A stretch of DNA of 24,614 nt from a virus. The DNA is taken from positions 1 to 24,614 of the IMG/VR virus record IMGVR_UViG_3300030389_001403; one strand, 5' to 3'. The translations under genes were made by a program, and so were the position numbers. Below are positions 1 through 7,400 of this stretch, in pieces. Under the pieces are notes generated by a model. The model saw only the letters and a list, made by a program, of their open reading frames with translations. It did no database searches and was not told the DNA's origin. The number at the start of each line of letters is the position of its first letter. Position 1 is the stretch's first letter.

Positions 1-143
1 CAGATTAATCTGCGACCCCTCTTGCTGCTCATGAGCCATTTAATATCCGACTCTTCATTTTGGCGGTCAATTCTTTCCGCAGACTTTTTATTGTCTTTAG
101 ATTTTTGTTGACCTTTGAGATCGAGAGGATTGTATTCGCTCAT
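1..143 (-). CDS. Bbp19-like small phage protein, N-terminal part (runs off left edge)
   Basis: The reading frame starts at an ATG at 143 and stays open to the window edge, giving about 47 residues. It opens with MSEYNPLDLKGQQ, continues with a charged stretch, and ends with DIKWLMSSKRGRRLI. The pattern of a charged N-terminus followed by (D/S)xKWLMxxxRGRR matches what I know of the Bbp19-like family, small proteins encoded near the head genes of BPP-1-like podoviruses. Their exact role is not established to my knowledge. There is no good Shine-Dalgarno sequence, and a 39-nt gap separates it from the previous gene. It is the last visible gene of the leftward head block; the C-terminal half lies outside the window, so the family call is provisional. 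Confidence 0.7.
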   Translation of the reverse strand, partial: MSEYNPLDLKGQQKSKDNKKSAERIDRQNEESDIKWLMSSKRGRRLI

Positions 144-182
144 AAACCAATATATCTAGTGATACCAAAGATACGGTTACAC

Positions 183-338
183 CTAGTTCTGCTTTGGATA
201 CATTTTCTTTGCAGTTTTTGCAGCATCCTTAAAATCTTTTGCAGTAGGTCTACCTTTTTCACCCGGTTTTTTCATCCGTTCACCAGATCCTCGTGCAATT
301 CTTCTACGCTTTTTGTGAATGTTTTCGTAAAGACTCAT
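183..338 (-). CDS. Small conserved basic phage protein (51 aa)
   Basis: This 51-residue protein is very basic. It starts MSLYENIHKKRRRIARGSGE, continues with a KPGxKGRPTAKDFKDAAKTAKK stretch and ends in PKQN. The ATG at 338 overlaps the TGA of the upstream gene (ATGA), a translational-coupling arrangement. Proteins starting M-x-L-Y-x-N-I-x-x-K-R-x-R-I-x-x-G-S-G-E are familiar to me from many marine and podovirus genomes near portal and capsid genes. None has an assigned function that I know of; the charge suggests nucleic-acid or virion contact. Its position between the Bbp19-like gene and other small head genes fits a minor structural role, which is inference. It lies antisense to a longer chance open frame on the plus strand. 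Confidence 0.8.
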   Translation of the reverse strand: MSLYENIHKKRRRIARGSGERMKKPGEKGRPTAKDFKDAAKTAKKMYPKQN

Positions 339-505
339 TTGTTTGTAGCTCCGTATAGTTTGTTGGCAAATTCTTCTTGTTTAGTTTTATTTTTTTTCTT
401 TTCTTTTTCTTTTTTATTATGTTCTTCTATCATTTTTTTATATCGCATTCTAAAATCGGCTGGCATATTGCCATAACCAAAGTTGTCTGCTGATTTTTCA
501 GCCAT
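335..505 (-). CDS. Small lysine-rich phage protein (56 aa), unknown function
   Basis: The frame starts at an ATG at 505, preceded at ideal distance by a strong AGGAGGT ribosome binding site, and encodes 56 residues. The N-terminus is MAEKSADNFGYGNMPADFRM. The middle is almost entirely K/E/N (residues about 28-45) and probably forms a single charged helix. The C-terminus is EEFANKLYGATNK. The stop overlaps the start of the next leftward gene. I do not recognise a family. The strong ribosome site and the tight fit between its neighbours make it a real gene, probably co-expressed with the head genes. Confidence 0.8.
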   Translation of the reverse strand: MAEKSADNFGYGNMPADFRMRYKKMIEEHNKKEKEKKKNKTKQEEFANKLYGATNK

Positions 506-514
506 AATTACCTC

Positions 515-880
515 CTATGCTAAGTATGTAGCTTGTTTAGCAGCAGGTTCTGCCTTTGGTGGTGCTGTCGCTGCCTTTTCTCCATACAATCCTTCTGCCT
601 GATCACCACTTTTATCAAATGGTTCTATACCCATTGCAGTTATTTGTAGCTCTACATTCTGTTCTACACCATCTTTCTCTTTACTTTCTCTAACAGTTTT
701 GACATATGCCAAACCTTTAATCATCATTTCGCTACCAGCTTCTGGTAATTTTTCTATACCTAGTTTTTCTAGTTCTTCTCTACCTAAAGATATACATAAA
801 CCGTAGCTATACATCGGTTCATCGTACATTTCCTCGCTATCTATAGGTTGTGCATCTTTTTTTAGATCAATTAAATCCAT
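515..880 (-). CDS. Small head-region protein (121 aa), possible capsid-associated protein
   Basis: A 121-residue acidic protein starting MDLIDLKKDAQPIDSEEMYD. The ordered core spans residues about 25-85 (YGLCISLGREELEKLGIEKL, then a beta-rich part ending VELQITAMGI), followed by an Ala/Pro/Lys-rich low-complexity tail. A good GGAGGT site precedes the ATG at 880, and only two bases separate it from the portal stop. The layout 'MDLI + short YG(L)xxxLxxEELEKLGI + VELQIT' resembles small proteins beside portal and capsid genes in several podoviruses that are sometimes called capsid staple or stabilising proteins. I hold that assignment loosely because it rests on memory of sequence pattern and gene position. 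It is very probably a virion component. Confidence 0.75.
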   Translation of the reverse strand: MDLIDLKKDAQPIDSEEMYDEPMYSYGLCISLGREELEKLGIEKLPEAGSEMMIKGLAYVKTVRESKEKDGVEQNVELQITAMGIEPFDKSGDQAEGLYGEKAATAPPKAEPAAKQATYLA

Positions 881-882
881 TT

Positions 883-2556
883 TTATACCTCCAATGGTGA
901 TGGTGAGTTGTAACCGCTAAATTGGTTCATCATGTCCATAGCATTACCTGCATCTACTTTACCTAACTTTGCCATATTTTCAGCAGCCTGATTCTGTGCT
1001 TCCTGTTGTGCCATTGCCTGTTGTTGTTCTGCTCTTGCCTGACGTATTTTTGCAACTTGTGGCCCTGCAACTATTAACGATGGGTCAACTCCTAACATAT
1101 CAGCATATCCATCAGCCCATGCATCAGAATCAAACTTATCTAATACATCAGGTTTCATCTGTGCAACCATGCCCATACTGTTTACATACCTATCTACACT
1201 GTTTGTACCAATAGCACGTTGCGCTTGTGCCAACATAGATACAAATTCTACGTTTAATTCCATGCCCTGCAACTCTTCTGGGGCTGGTGGTACTAGTCCA
1301 GCTTCTACCATCCTGTCAAAAGTTATATCAATCAATGGATCTAACAACTCATTGTGTAATCTTTCTAATACTGGCCCTAACATAAGCAGTTTTTCTTCGT
1401 GACGCTCTGCTACTTCTGTTGCTGTCATGCGTGTGTCAGTAGCATTTGCCAACATAAGAAACAAATCAGCATAAAAACTACCGTTAATACGGCTACGAAC
1501 ATCCTGTATGTCCATTAACAAATGCTGTAAATTAAGATTTACGTTAAATGCTGTTTCAATTTTGCCTTGCGCTCCATCAATAAACGTAACCCCACCCGGC
1601 AAACTGTCCACATCTCTGTTTTTCATGTAGCTTGGCACTTGTAATGGTGGCTTTGTTTGGTAATCAATGCCCTGTGCCTTGCGTAACTGCTCATGCTGTA
1701 GCTGTTTTATGTCACCTAATGACTCCATACCGGGTGAATTGCCGTAAATATCGCCACCTGCCACGCCCCATCTAGGTATAACAGCCGGAAATTCTTTAAA
1801 TCCGCTTTCTCGTAGCACCTGATCGCCATCACTACCTGTTTCAAAATAACAAGACTTGTATGGCATATTCATATTGTCCTTTTTTTTGTAGTCACGATCC
1901 CTATCATCTCTTGGTTCTATGGCGTGTACCAATGTAATCCAATTATCTAATGAACCTCTGTCGTACAAGTTTTTAACAGACGTTGAACATTTGTTATATC
2001 CAAACTCTCTTACTACTTCTCCTACTGTTTTTTGAAATTCTCTGTATAAAGTGTTTACTCTACCCTGATAATCTGTAGCTATTGCATATTCTCCAATGGT
2101 TACAGGGTAATGATGTATAGCGTTTTTGCTATCGGGGAGGATAATAGAACCAGCCGTACCAAATGCTCCAAGTTCTTCGTATATTCCATGTAATGTTCGG
2201 TATGTATTGGACTTTTGAAACACTAATTGCATACGTTCTGTGACATCTGCCAACCATAATTTGACAGGTGCATACTTATTTAACTCAGGATCAGCAGTAC
2301 CTAACCTAAACCACGGTCTTGCAGGGGATGTAGCACCTGCCATCATGCCAGCACCTAGTGTTCTTAATGCTCTTGTACCAGTATTGTCATATATCGAGTT
2401 ATGCCTTCTATGTCCTTTGTTTCTATCTTGCTGAAAATAACGTCCGTTTCTTGGTAATAAATATGTTGTTACTTCTTGCCAATGCGACCACCACGTTGCC
2501 CTTTCAGATCTAAGATGACCCCACCTTGTTATTAGCTTTTCTTTTTTTGTTTTCAT
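883..2556 (-). CDS. Portal protein (head-to-tail connector)
   Basis: A 557-residue protein whose N-terminus has the hallmark of phage head-to-tail connecting proteins: an early RAtWWsHWQEVtTYLLPRNGR-like stretch (residues about 19-38), then a YDNTGTRALRTLGAGMMAG segment and an SPARPWFRL segment. This is the Head-tail_con family of T7-like and BPP-1-like podoviruses. The portal forms the dodecameric ring at the packaging vertex, through which DNA enters and to which the tail attaches. The length is normal for the family. The C-terminal 60 residues are Gln/Ala-rich (QAEQQQAMAQQEAQNQAAEN) and end GYNSPSPLEV. A GGAAG site lies upstream of the ATG at 2556. TerL is upstream and small head genes are downstream, as expected. 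Assignment is confident. Confidence 0.93.
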   Translation of the reverse strand: MKTKKEKLITRWGHLRSERATWWSHWQEVTTYLLPRNGRYFQQDRNKGHRRHNSIYDNTGTRALRTLGAGMMAGATSPARPWFRLGTADPELNKYAPVKLWLADVTERMQLVFQKSNTYRTLHGIYEELGAFGTAGSIILPDSKNAIHHYPVTIGEYAIATDYQGRVNTLYREFQKTVGEVVREFGYNKCSTSVKNLYDRGSLDNWITLVHAIEPRDDRDRDYKKKDNMNMPYKSCYFETGSDGDQVLRESGFKEFPAVIPRWGVAGGDIYGNSPGMESLGDIKQLQHEQLRKAQGIDYQTKPPLQVPSYMKNRDVDSLPGGVTFIDGAQGKIETAFNVNLNLQHLLMDIQDVRSRINGSFYADLFLMLANATDTRMTATEVAERHEEKLLMLGPVLERLHNELLDPLIDITFDRMVEAGLVPPAPEELQGMELNVEFVSMLAQAQRAIGTNSVDRYVNSMGMVAQMKPDVLDKFDSDAWADGYADMLGVDPSLIVAGPQVAKIRQARAEQQQAMAQQEAQNQAAENMAKLGKVDAGNAMDMMNQFSGYNSPSPLEV

Positions 2557-2559
2557 AGG

Positions 2560-2961
2560 TTAACTTCCTAATAAAGTATTGCCACCTAAATTCAATACTG
2601 ATGGATCTACTCCATAACCACCTGTTAATAAACTACCACCACCCATTCCTCTTGTTTGTTGTCCTCTACTGCCTGCATCTGCTTTCCTATTGTTAGTTAA
2701 CACTGTTGCAGCAGGGCCAGCTTTTGCAGCCTGTTCACTTCTACTTACAATTGCTTCTACTTCTGGCTGTTTCTGTACTGCTCTGTTGTATTCAATGTCA
2801 GCACGTTCAGCTTCTGCCTGTGCTTGTTCCCTAGCTTGTGCGTTAGCTGCTTTTTGTTCTTGTAATGCTCTGTCTTGCGCTCGTTTTTGGTCGTTAGCAC
2901 TTTTGGCTGCTACATAAACACCTGCTGCGCCTACCGCACCTATTACTGCTGCTACTCCCAT
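2560..2961 (-). CDS. Ala-rich protein with N-terminal hydrophobic helix, probable virion/ejection component
   Basis: I chose the ATG at 2961, which has an AAGGAG site seven bases upstream and starts one base after the GNAT stop. An in-frame extension to 2997 would overlap the GNAT and has no ribosome site. The product is 133 residues. It has an N-terminal glycine/alanine-rich hydrophobic helix (MGVAAVIGAVGAAGVYVAAK), then a long Ala/Gln/Glu/Arg helix likely to be a coiled coil (about 22-75), and a Gly/Ser-rich tail ending GGNTLLGS. Small proteins of this shape, located between packaging and portal genes, are often internal virion or ejection proteins that insert in the host membrane. That role is inferred from shape and position; I recognise no named family. 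Confidence 0.8.
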   Translation of the reverse strand: MGVAAVIGAVGAAGVYVAAKSANDQKRAQDRALQEQKAANAQAREQAQAEAERADIEYNRAVQKQPEVEAIVSRSEQAAKAGPAATVLTNNRKADAGSRGQQTRGMGGGSLLTGGYGVDPSVLNLGGNTLLGS

Positions 2962-2962
2962 G

Positions 2963-3412
2963 TCATAACTCCTTGGAATAAATAATGTCTTGTACACCGT
3001 ATTTTAATCTCGGCAAGATAGCAGCTAAAGTGGTGTTTTCTTTTGCGTGCCATAGCATTAATTTGCATCCGAGTGATGTTGCATGGATTTCTGTTTCTTT
3101 AATCAAACGTAAACCTGCTCTGCTACCTCTATATTCTTTCTTGATAAACAAGAGATCGTTTTGAGCTAACTTAAGATCAGCATAATGTGGATGATTAAGA
3201 ACAAAATTAACAGAATAGCCAATCAATTCATCATCTTGCCTAGCTGAAAAGATAAAAATTTGACGCATCTCTTCCATGTTTCGATACGCTTTTTCATCTG
3301 GCTTAAGTTTCATAACTTGTTTGTTTAGAGCAATCTCTTCGTAATGCTCTTCAAACAAAATATTTGCTTGAGCCAACATCTCGTCAACTGTGGCTAGTTT
3401 GATGTCAATCAT
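2963..3412 (-). CDS. GNAT-family N-acetyltransferase-like protein
   Basis: This 149-residue protein has the GNAT layout. The N-terminal strand-helix is MIDIKLATVDEMLAQANILF, a middle part carries DDELIGYSVNFVLNHPHY (strands 3-4), and motif A follows as LLFIKKEYRGSRAGLRLIKE. Its R-G-S-R-A-G is the Q/R-x-x-G-x-G/A pyrophosphate-binding loop for acetyl-CoA. A C-terminal strand (KLMLWHAKENTT) and tail complete the fold. The length is typical. It overlaps the upstream oxygenase gene by eight bases. GNATs near portal and terminase genes occur in other podoviruses; the substrate is unknown and could be a virion protein, a host protein or a small molecule. The fold is well supported, the role is not. 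Confidence 0.85.
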   Translation of the reverse strand: MIDIKLATVDEMLAQANILFEEHYEEIALNKQVMKLKPDEKAYRNMEEMRQIFIFSARQDDELIGYSVNFVLNHPHYADLKLAQNDLLFIKKEYRGSRAGLRLIKETEIHATSLGCKLMLWHAKENTTLAAILPRLKYGVQDIIYSKEL

Positions 3413-4037
3413 TAACTACTCCACATTCGTCAAATGTAACTGCATTTTTGTCAGTTACGGTCACGCCTTCCATAGAAAAGTATTTAGTTACACAATCAAA
3501 TATTATATGTACTCTGTCTGTCATGCCAACATTGTCCGCAGTGTGTAGCTTTTTATGGTTAAACCACCAGACGTCACCTACCTCAAACTTTTGCTTCTGA
3601 TTACCGCAAGTTTGGCTACACCATTGGTTTGTTTTTAGTACAAGATGAAACCTAGAATAGTGATCTGCATAGAATCCTTGGTCATTATGTTTAGTTACAT
3701 GGCCACTAGGTTTTAAATTAACAATCATCAATCTACCCATATCTGTAACTTCTAATTTTTTTAACACTGGTCGCATTAATGGCACTAATGCAGGTGCTAA
3801 ATAATCCATACATGGGTAGTCGTATGACCCTTTATCCCATATGACGTAGTAATAACTCATTTTGTATGGCCCTCTGACGTATATGCACTCGGTATCTTTG
3901 TGTGCTGAACCTGTTGCCTTTTGCCTTGCTGTTATTTCTTTCCATAACTCAGGTTTGGCATCTAATAATTTAAGCAATGGCTTTACATCTAAACCATGTG
4001 CTACACGGACAAAGTTAGATTCTTGTGTATGGGTCAT
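3405..4037 (-). CDS. Aspartyl/asparaginyl beta-hydroxylase-like 2-oxoglutarate/Fe(II) oxygenase
   Basis: A 210-residue protein. The core matches the Asp/Asn beta-hydroxylase family: KHND at 116-119 supplies a likely iron-binding His117/Asp119 (HxD), YSRFHLVL at 127-134 has the conserved Arg/His strand, GDVWWFNHKKLHTADN at 154-169 has the second iron ligand His165, and DRVHIIFDC at 174-182 has the Arg175 expected to bind 2-oxoglutarate. These residues suggest an active enzyme hydroxylating a protein side chain or a small substrate. The start at 4037 overlaps the TerL end by 23 bases, so it is co-translated with packaging genes. Oxygenases of this fold are frequent in marine phages, but the target is unknown. 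A cysteine pair (WCSQTC) sits in the core. Confidence 0.85.
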   Translation of the reverse strand: MTHTQESNFVRVAHGLDVKPLLKLLDAKPELWKEITARQKATGSAHKDTECIYVRGPYKMSYYYVIWDKGSYDYPCMDYLAPALVPLMRPVLKKLEVTDMGRLMIVNLKPSGHVTKHNDQGFYADHYSRFHLVLKTNQWCSQTCGNQKQKFEVGDVWWFNHKKLHTADNVGMTDRVHIIFDCVTKYFSMEGVTVTDKNAVTFDECGVVND

Positions 4038-5349
4038 AATCAGCTTTCTGTGTGGCTTCTTTACGTCTTTTAATGTATATGTCCTCTGCTACCTTTTTGG
4101 CTACTGGTAACGCAAATGTTAATGCTAGTGCATCAGCTAAATCTGGTGACCCTGCACCCTGCAATCTTTTCTTTATTTGATCCTTACCTTCCAATACACG
4201 CCTACCTACATTGTCGTACCAATATATCGGTGTAGCTAGTTCTTGTTTGAGGGCTACATCGTTTGGTATTGCACCTCCTTCTTCTATCCATTGCTTCATT
4301 AACCACCACATCTCTGTTCTACGGTTAATGTATTGGTCTGGTTTCATTGCTTTGCCACCAAACGGTATTTCAATTACGTCATATGACAATTGCCTTAGTC
4401 TGTCGATTACGCCACTACCTGCACCTGCATCACAAAACACTGCATCTGGTTTATGTTGCTCTATCAAATTGGCGACTCTGGACGCTAATTCCATATTGTC
4501 TATACCTCGATATACAACTGGTCTAAATGCTTGTTTGCCCTGCCGTCTGAACACTACAGATCGGTCATCACCAAACCTTGCTGGGTCGATGCCAAGGATT
4601 ATGGGAAACAATCGAACATGGTCTGGTTGATATATGCGCTTGGCTGCATCTTCAGTATCTGCCAATGCAATTAACTGGTCATCACCCTGTGCAGAAAAGT
4701 CACATAAATATTCTCTGGCAAACGATGTCTCACTCATGTCTCGTTTAAGACGAGTTACCTCATCAGGATGCAAGCTATCTGTGTCAAACACTGTGTATCT
4801 GGCTGCCGTCCAATCGCTTTCGTCTATGGCCTTGTAGTACAACTCAGAAAACAAGTTAATACCTTGAGGTGTACCAATAAACAATGACCATCCAAGACGG
4901 TCTGATAGGGCTGGCTGGACGATGTCTGACCATAGCTCGTTCTTTATCTGGGCAACCTCATCTATCACGCAGCCATCCAACCTCATACCTCGTAATGCAT
5001 CAGGATTGTCACCACCAAACAATCTAATGATCGCACCATTATGTTTAAACCTGACCGACAGTTCACCCTCGTTAATGTCGATTACAGACGTTCTACGCAA
5101 TGGTTCTATCTTCTGTTTTAGTCTTGCCCATGCAATCGCTTTTGCCTGTCTCAGGAACGGTGCAATGTACACAAACATGGCTAGTTCTTTGTCTGTCTTC
5201 ATGGCCTTGTCTATTAACTCCATGATTGCCAGTTCTGTCTTGCCTGATCGCCTGTGCAATGCGTAAACGCTAAACCTTTGTTTTTTTATATGGCATTCTC
5301 TCTGCCAAGTACGAGGTGTGTAATCTAGCTTGATCAACGGTTGTCTCAC
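4015..5349 (-). CDS. terL: Terminase large subunit (ATPase/nuclease)
   Basis: A 444-residue packaging motor. The ATPase domain has a Walker A-like HRRSGKTE at 32-39, Walker B GCVIDE with Asp130/Glu131, and a GTP coupling motif at 159-161. The nuclease domain is RNase H-like with acidic residues in GIDPARFGDD (Asp255), FCDAGAGSG (Asp307) and SPDLADALAL (Asp403/Asp406). Length and domain order are normal. The protein docks on the portal, pumps DNA into the prohead using ATP, and cuts the concatemer. The start overlaps the TerS stop by four bases (ATGA). The packaging strategy (headful or site-specific) cannot be read from sequence alone. Confidence 0.95.
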   Translation of the reverse strand: MRQPLIKLDYTPRTWQRECHIKKQRFSVYALHRRSGKTELAIMELIDKAMKTDKELAMFVYIAPFLRQAKAIAWARLKQKIEPLRRTSVIDINEGELSVRFKHNGAIIRLFGGDNPDALRGMRLDGCVIDEVAQIKNELWSDIVQPALSDRLGWSLFIGTPQGINLFSELYYKAIDESDWTAARYTVFDTDSLHPDEVTRLKRDMSETSFAREYLCDFSAQGDDQLIALADTEDAAKRIYQPDHVRLFPIILGIDPARFGDDRSVVFRRQGKQAFRPVVYRGIDNMELASRVANLIEQHKPDAVFCDAGAGSGVIDRLRQLSYDVIEIPFGGKAMKPDQYINRRTEMWWLMKQWIEEGGAIPNDVALKQELATPIYWYDNVGRRVLEGKDQIKKRLQGAGSPDLADALALTFALPVAKKVAEDIYIKRRKEATQKADYDPYTRI

Positions 5350-5804
5350 ACCTGTGGAACGCCTGTTGAAATAGTCAGACTAATATCTCCCTTTGCTTCT
5401 ACTCCTACCCTTTCTCCATACTTTTTAGGATTCCATTTAGCTAACAACTTAAGTCTTGCTTCTACTCTGTTCTTTTGCATTTGAACTGCTGCTGGATCTA
5501 GCCTTGTATTGCCCTCAGAACCGCACAAAGGAGGAGGTGAATCTATTATCTCCAAACATTCTTCTGCAATAGCATCAGCACCCATGTCTCGTGCGTGTGC
5601 GAAGCGTGCGATAAAGTCTCCATCATCTTTCTCCAACCAATTATAAATAGTTCTCCAATTAGGTTTATTTTTCTGACGGCAGTAAGACCTCAAAGTATTA
5701 CCATGAGCAATCCATTCAATTATTTCATCAACAATTTTAGGATCAGGTTTAGTAGAAGGTCTACCTAACTTGGATTGTTTTGTAGCGAGTTGCATAGGAA
5801 ACAC
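5346..5804 (-). CDS. terS: Terminase small subunit (Sf6-type)
   Basis: A protein of 152 residues from a GTG at 5804, or 149 from an ATG at 5795. It carries the typical Sf6-like small-terminase pattern: a basic N-terminus, TLRSYCRQKNKPNWRTIYNWL (DNA-binding helix-turn-helix, about 37-57), FIARFAHARDMGADAIAEE, then DPAAVQMQKNRVEARLKLLA and KWNPKKYGERVGVEAKGD. The protein forms a ring that recognises viral DNA and loads TerL. The GTG start has a weak GAG-type ribosome site, while the ATG has none visible, so the exact start is uncertain. The gene overlaps the end of the upstream HTH gene by 44 bases and is followed directly by terL. Confidence 0.92.
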   Translation of the reverse strand: MFPMQLATKQSKLGRPSTKPDPKIVDEIIEWIAHGNTLRSYCRQKNKPNWRTIYNWLEKDDGDFIARFAHARDMGADAIAEECLEIIDSPPPLCGSEGNTRLDPAAVQMQKNRVEARLKLLAKWNPKKYGERVGVEAKGDISLTISTGVPQV

Positions 5805-6027
5805 GTTTCTCGTAACGACAGATCTGGGCTATATAACCACGAGAGATACCGAACATTATGGAAAGACAGCCATAACCAATACCATAATCTTCGTGCAATT
5901 CTCGCAATGCATCAACAATCACCTGAGTTATTTGAGGATTATGGTTTGGATGATCCTCTGCGACTCGATGACCAGTATCAGAAACACCAACAACTTTAGT
6001 CTTGGTTCTAAATGCTGTTAGTGTCAT
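5761..6027 (-). CDS. Small helix-turn-helix DNA-binding protein (88 aa)
   Basis: From the ATG at 6027 this encodes 88 residues. A stretch of the type GHRVAEDHPNHNPQITQ (19-35) is followed by VDALRELHEDYGIGYGCLSIMFGISRGYIAQICRYEKR-type sequence (38-74). It includes a helix-turn-helix at about 52-70 where an aromatic-rich helix, a short turn and an SRGYIAQI recognition helix line up. Proteins with a '(G)xxxGEDHPN..LT..EV...RELHE' core then an HTH are familiar from phages as small DNA-binding proteins. I reject an in-frame upstream TTG at 6081 because it would only add a hydrophobic tract read from AT-rich spacer. It is the first leftward gene, so it may regulate or take part in packaging; there is no direct evidence for either. 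Confidence 0.75.
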   Translation of the reverse strand: MTLTAFRTKTKVVGVSDTGHRVAEDHPNHNPQITQVIVDALRELHEDYGIGYGCLSIMFGISRGYIAQICRYEKRVSYATRYKTIQVR

Positions 6028-6157
6028 CAAAAAAATAAATAAAATTAAACATAATATAGAGAAATGTAGAGTAAATCGCAATATCTAAAATTAATTTGTT
6101 GACATCTGTTGGATTATATGCAACACTATAAAAGTACATTACTATTTTCTAATAACA
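6028..6157. promoter_or_regulatory. Divergent control region between leftward late genes and rightward early genes
   Basis: These 130 bases separate the leftward HTH/terminase block from the first rightward operon. They hold a rightward promoter with a palindromic operator (annotated separately) and a long AT-rich part (6028-6095). On the minus strand a perfect TATAAT falls inside the operator (complement of 6113-6118), but I see no matching -35 for it at usual spacing. A leftward promoter here is therefore only a possibility, perhaps needing an activator. If real, repressor binding at one site could control both directions. Confidence 0.6.
6099..6127 (+). promoter_or_regulatory. Rightward promoter 1 with embedded 19-bp palindromic operator
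   Basis: A consensus -35 TTGACA at 6099-6104 is followed by a 17-bp spacer and a weaker -10 AACACT at 6122-6127. The spacer and -10 contain the palindrome TGTTGGATTATATGCAACA at 6107-6125, in which seven of nine base pairs match across the centre. The predicted transcript start is near 6134, giving a leader of about 24 bases before the ATG at 6158. Sister copies lie at 8136 and 8555 in the same arrangement. A bound repressor would block RNA polymerase directly. Confidence 0.75.
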
Positions 6158-7156
6158 ATGACACACTTCACATTCCCAACCAACCTTGCAGATCACCTAG
6201 AGCAAGAGATCTACAACAAACTAGTTGCTTCAGTACAACAAGACGTAGATTGCTGTAACAAGTTTTGGGCAAAACGTGAGCAAGAGGGCAGAACTTACGA
6301 CATGGCAAAAGTCTACAAGTCAAGATCTGGCAAAGTGGTAGAAGAAAAAGTTTATTACTACCAAGACAGCAAAGGTTTAAAAGACATTACTTTCCATCAG
6401 GAAGAAACTTCTTACTTTGACCCAAGCGTGACAATGCGTAATGACTATCACAGACCATTAAGTTGCAAAGTTCATTACAAGCGTTGTGCAGAAAATGCAA
6501 AGGCACAAAGAGATCATGCAGTTGCTTTATGTACAGAAAGAGTTAACAGCCATCTAACAGTTTCTGACAATGTCTATGACATCAACTTAGATCTAGGCAA
6601 AGGTAATCTTATTGAAGGTAACGTAACTGGTCACACAGTTAACAACCAAGATTTCCAGATACACCTTCAGATGATGTGGAACTACCGCTACGGTGAGAAC
6701 TCAGCTAATGGCTACCTTACACAGTATGTCCAGTACAGAAGTGACAGGCGTGGTGCTAGGCAAGAGGGCAAGTCAGTACAGCAAGCTATTACAGATGCTG
6801 AGAGACAGGCCAAGCGTGATGCCAAGCAAGCAATTGTTGACCAGAAAAATTTAGCCAAGTGGGAGAAATTTCAGAAGCTACCAGTTGTAATGGAGAAATG
6901 GGTAGACAAAGAAATTAAAACACTAGCTGCCGTGATCAGCGATGAAGGTTTAGCCAAGAGTCAATCAGATGCTGACAGAATGGGTTGGACATTTGACAAA
7001 GATTGGCAGATTAAATGCATTACAGGTGACATTGACAAACACAATACTTTGAGAAATGACCTCAGACATTGGCAAAATGACGAGACAGGACTTAAGGCAT
7101 TGTTTGACAAAGGTGTAGACACACGCAACAAACTTAAGGAGATGTACGGAGTTTAA
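6158..7156 (+). CDS. First early gene, 332 aa protein of unknown function
   Basis: This is the largest gene of the first rightward operon, directly behind promoter 1. The soluble 332-residue product has a charged, Gln- and Lys-rich N-terminus, two Cys in DVDCCNKFW, a YKxxxGKxVEEKVYYYQDSKG beta-like part, and a central aromatic segment (QMMWNYRYGENSANGYLTQY). An Arg/Ala/Lys helix at about 200-235 (SDRRGARQEGKSVQQAITDA onward) and a C-terminal alpha-helical part ending KLKEMYGV follow. I recognise no family. There is no Shine-Dalgarno sequence; the ATG follows an AT-rich leader shared in part with the 8633 gene. Its place as the first operator-controlled gene suggests an early, possibly host-directed role, but that is inference. 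Confidence 0.85.
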   Translation: MTHFTFPTNLADHLEQEIYNKLVASVQQDVDCCNKFWAKREQEGRTYDMAKVYKSRSGKVVEEKVYYYQDSKGLKDITFHQEETSYFDPSVTMRNDYHRPLSCKVHYKRCAENAKAQRDHAVALCTERVNSHLTVSDNVYDINLDLGKGNLIEGNVTGHTVNNQDFQIHLQMMWNYRYGENSANGYLTQYVQYRSDRRGARQEGKSVQQAITDAERQAKRDAKQAIVDQKNLAKWEKFQKLPVVMEKWVDKEIKTLAAVISDEGLAKSQSDADRMGWTFDKDWQIKCITGDIDKHNTLRNDLRHWQNDETGLKALFDKGVDTRNKLKEMYGV

Positions 7157-7196
7157 TTACTCCTACATCTTTTTTTATTTACAGGAGATTTTAAAA

Positions 7197-7400
7197 ATGA
7201 ACACTATTAAAAAATTCACTTCAAAAGTTGACGGTTGCGAGTTCGATTATTTTATTGATCAAAGCACTAGCAGCAATCAAAAAATCCTTAGTTACAGAAT
7301 TGATGGAACTGATTGGCAAGACTTCATACCAAATGACAAGAGAGCCTACAGCCCCGAACAATACCAAGAGATGATAAATCTACTGGAGAGCAATTCATGA
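7197..7400 (+). CDS. Small early protein (67 aa), unknown
   Basis: A 67-residue protein starting MNTIKKFTSKVDGCEFDYFI, preceded by a good AGGAG ribosome site (7183-7187). It reads as a small alpha/beta domain: a beta-hairpin with FDYFID and SYRIDGTDWQDFIPNDK, then a helix SPEQYQEMINLLESNS. I recognise no family. It lies 40 bases after the 332-residue gene. The intergenic stretch holds a weak 5-bp GGAGT/ACTCC stem at the upstream stop and a T-run a few bases later, possibly a partial attenuator. Its stop overlaps the start of the 16-codon frame that follows. Confidence 0.75.
   Translation: MNTIKKFTSKVDGCEFDYFIDQSTSSNQKILSYRIDGTDWQDFIPNDKRAYSPEQYQEMINLLESNS

Noticed and set aside
60-476. Plus-strand open frame of 138 codons at the left edge
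   Set aside because: It runs antisense to three small minus-strand genes with good starts, strong ribosome site and familiar sequences; its Phe/Ser-rich product is what the complement of Lys-rich genes gives.
4211-5266. Three plus-strand open frames opposite the terminase gene
   Set aside because: They are antisense shadows of terL, which has complete ATPase and nuclease motifs.
6028-6081. Hydrophobic N-terminal extension of the minus-strand HTH gene from a TTG
   Set aside because: No ribosome site; the extension is read from AT-rich spacer, and the ATG at 6027 gives a normal protein.
7150-7180. Possible terminator after the 332-residue gene
   Set aside because: Only a 5-bp stem (GGAGT/ACTCC) and the T-run starts several bases later; the next gene clearly belongs to the same operon.
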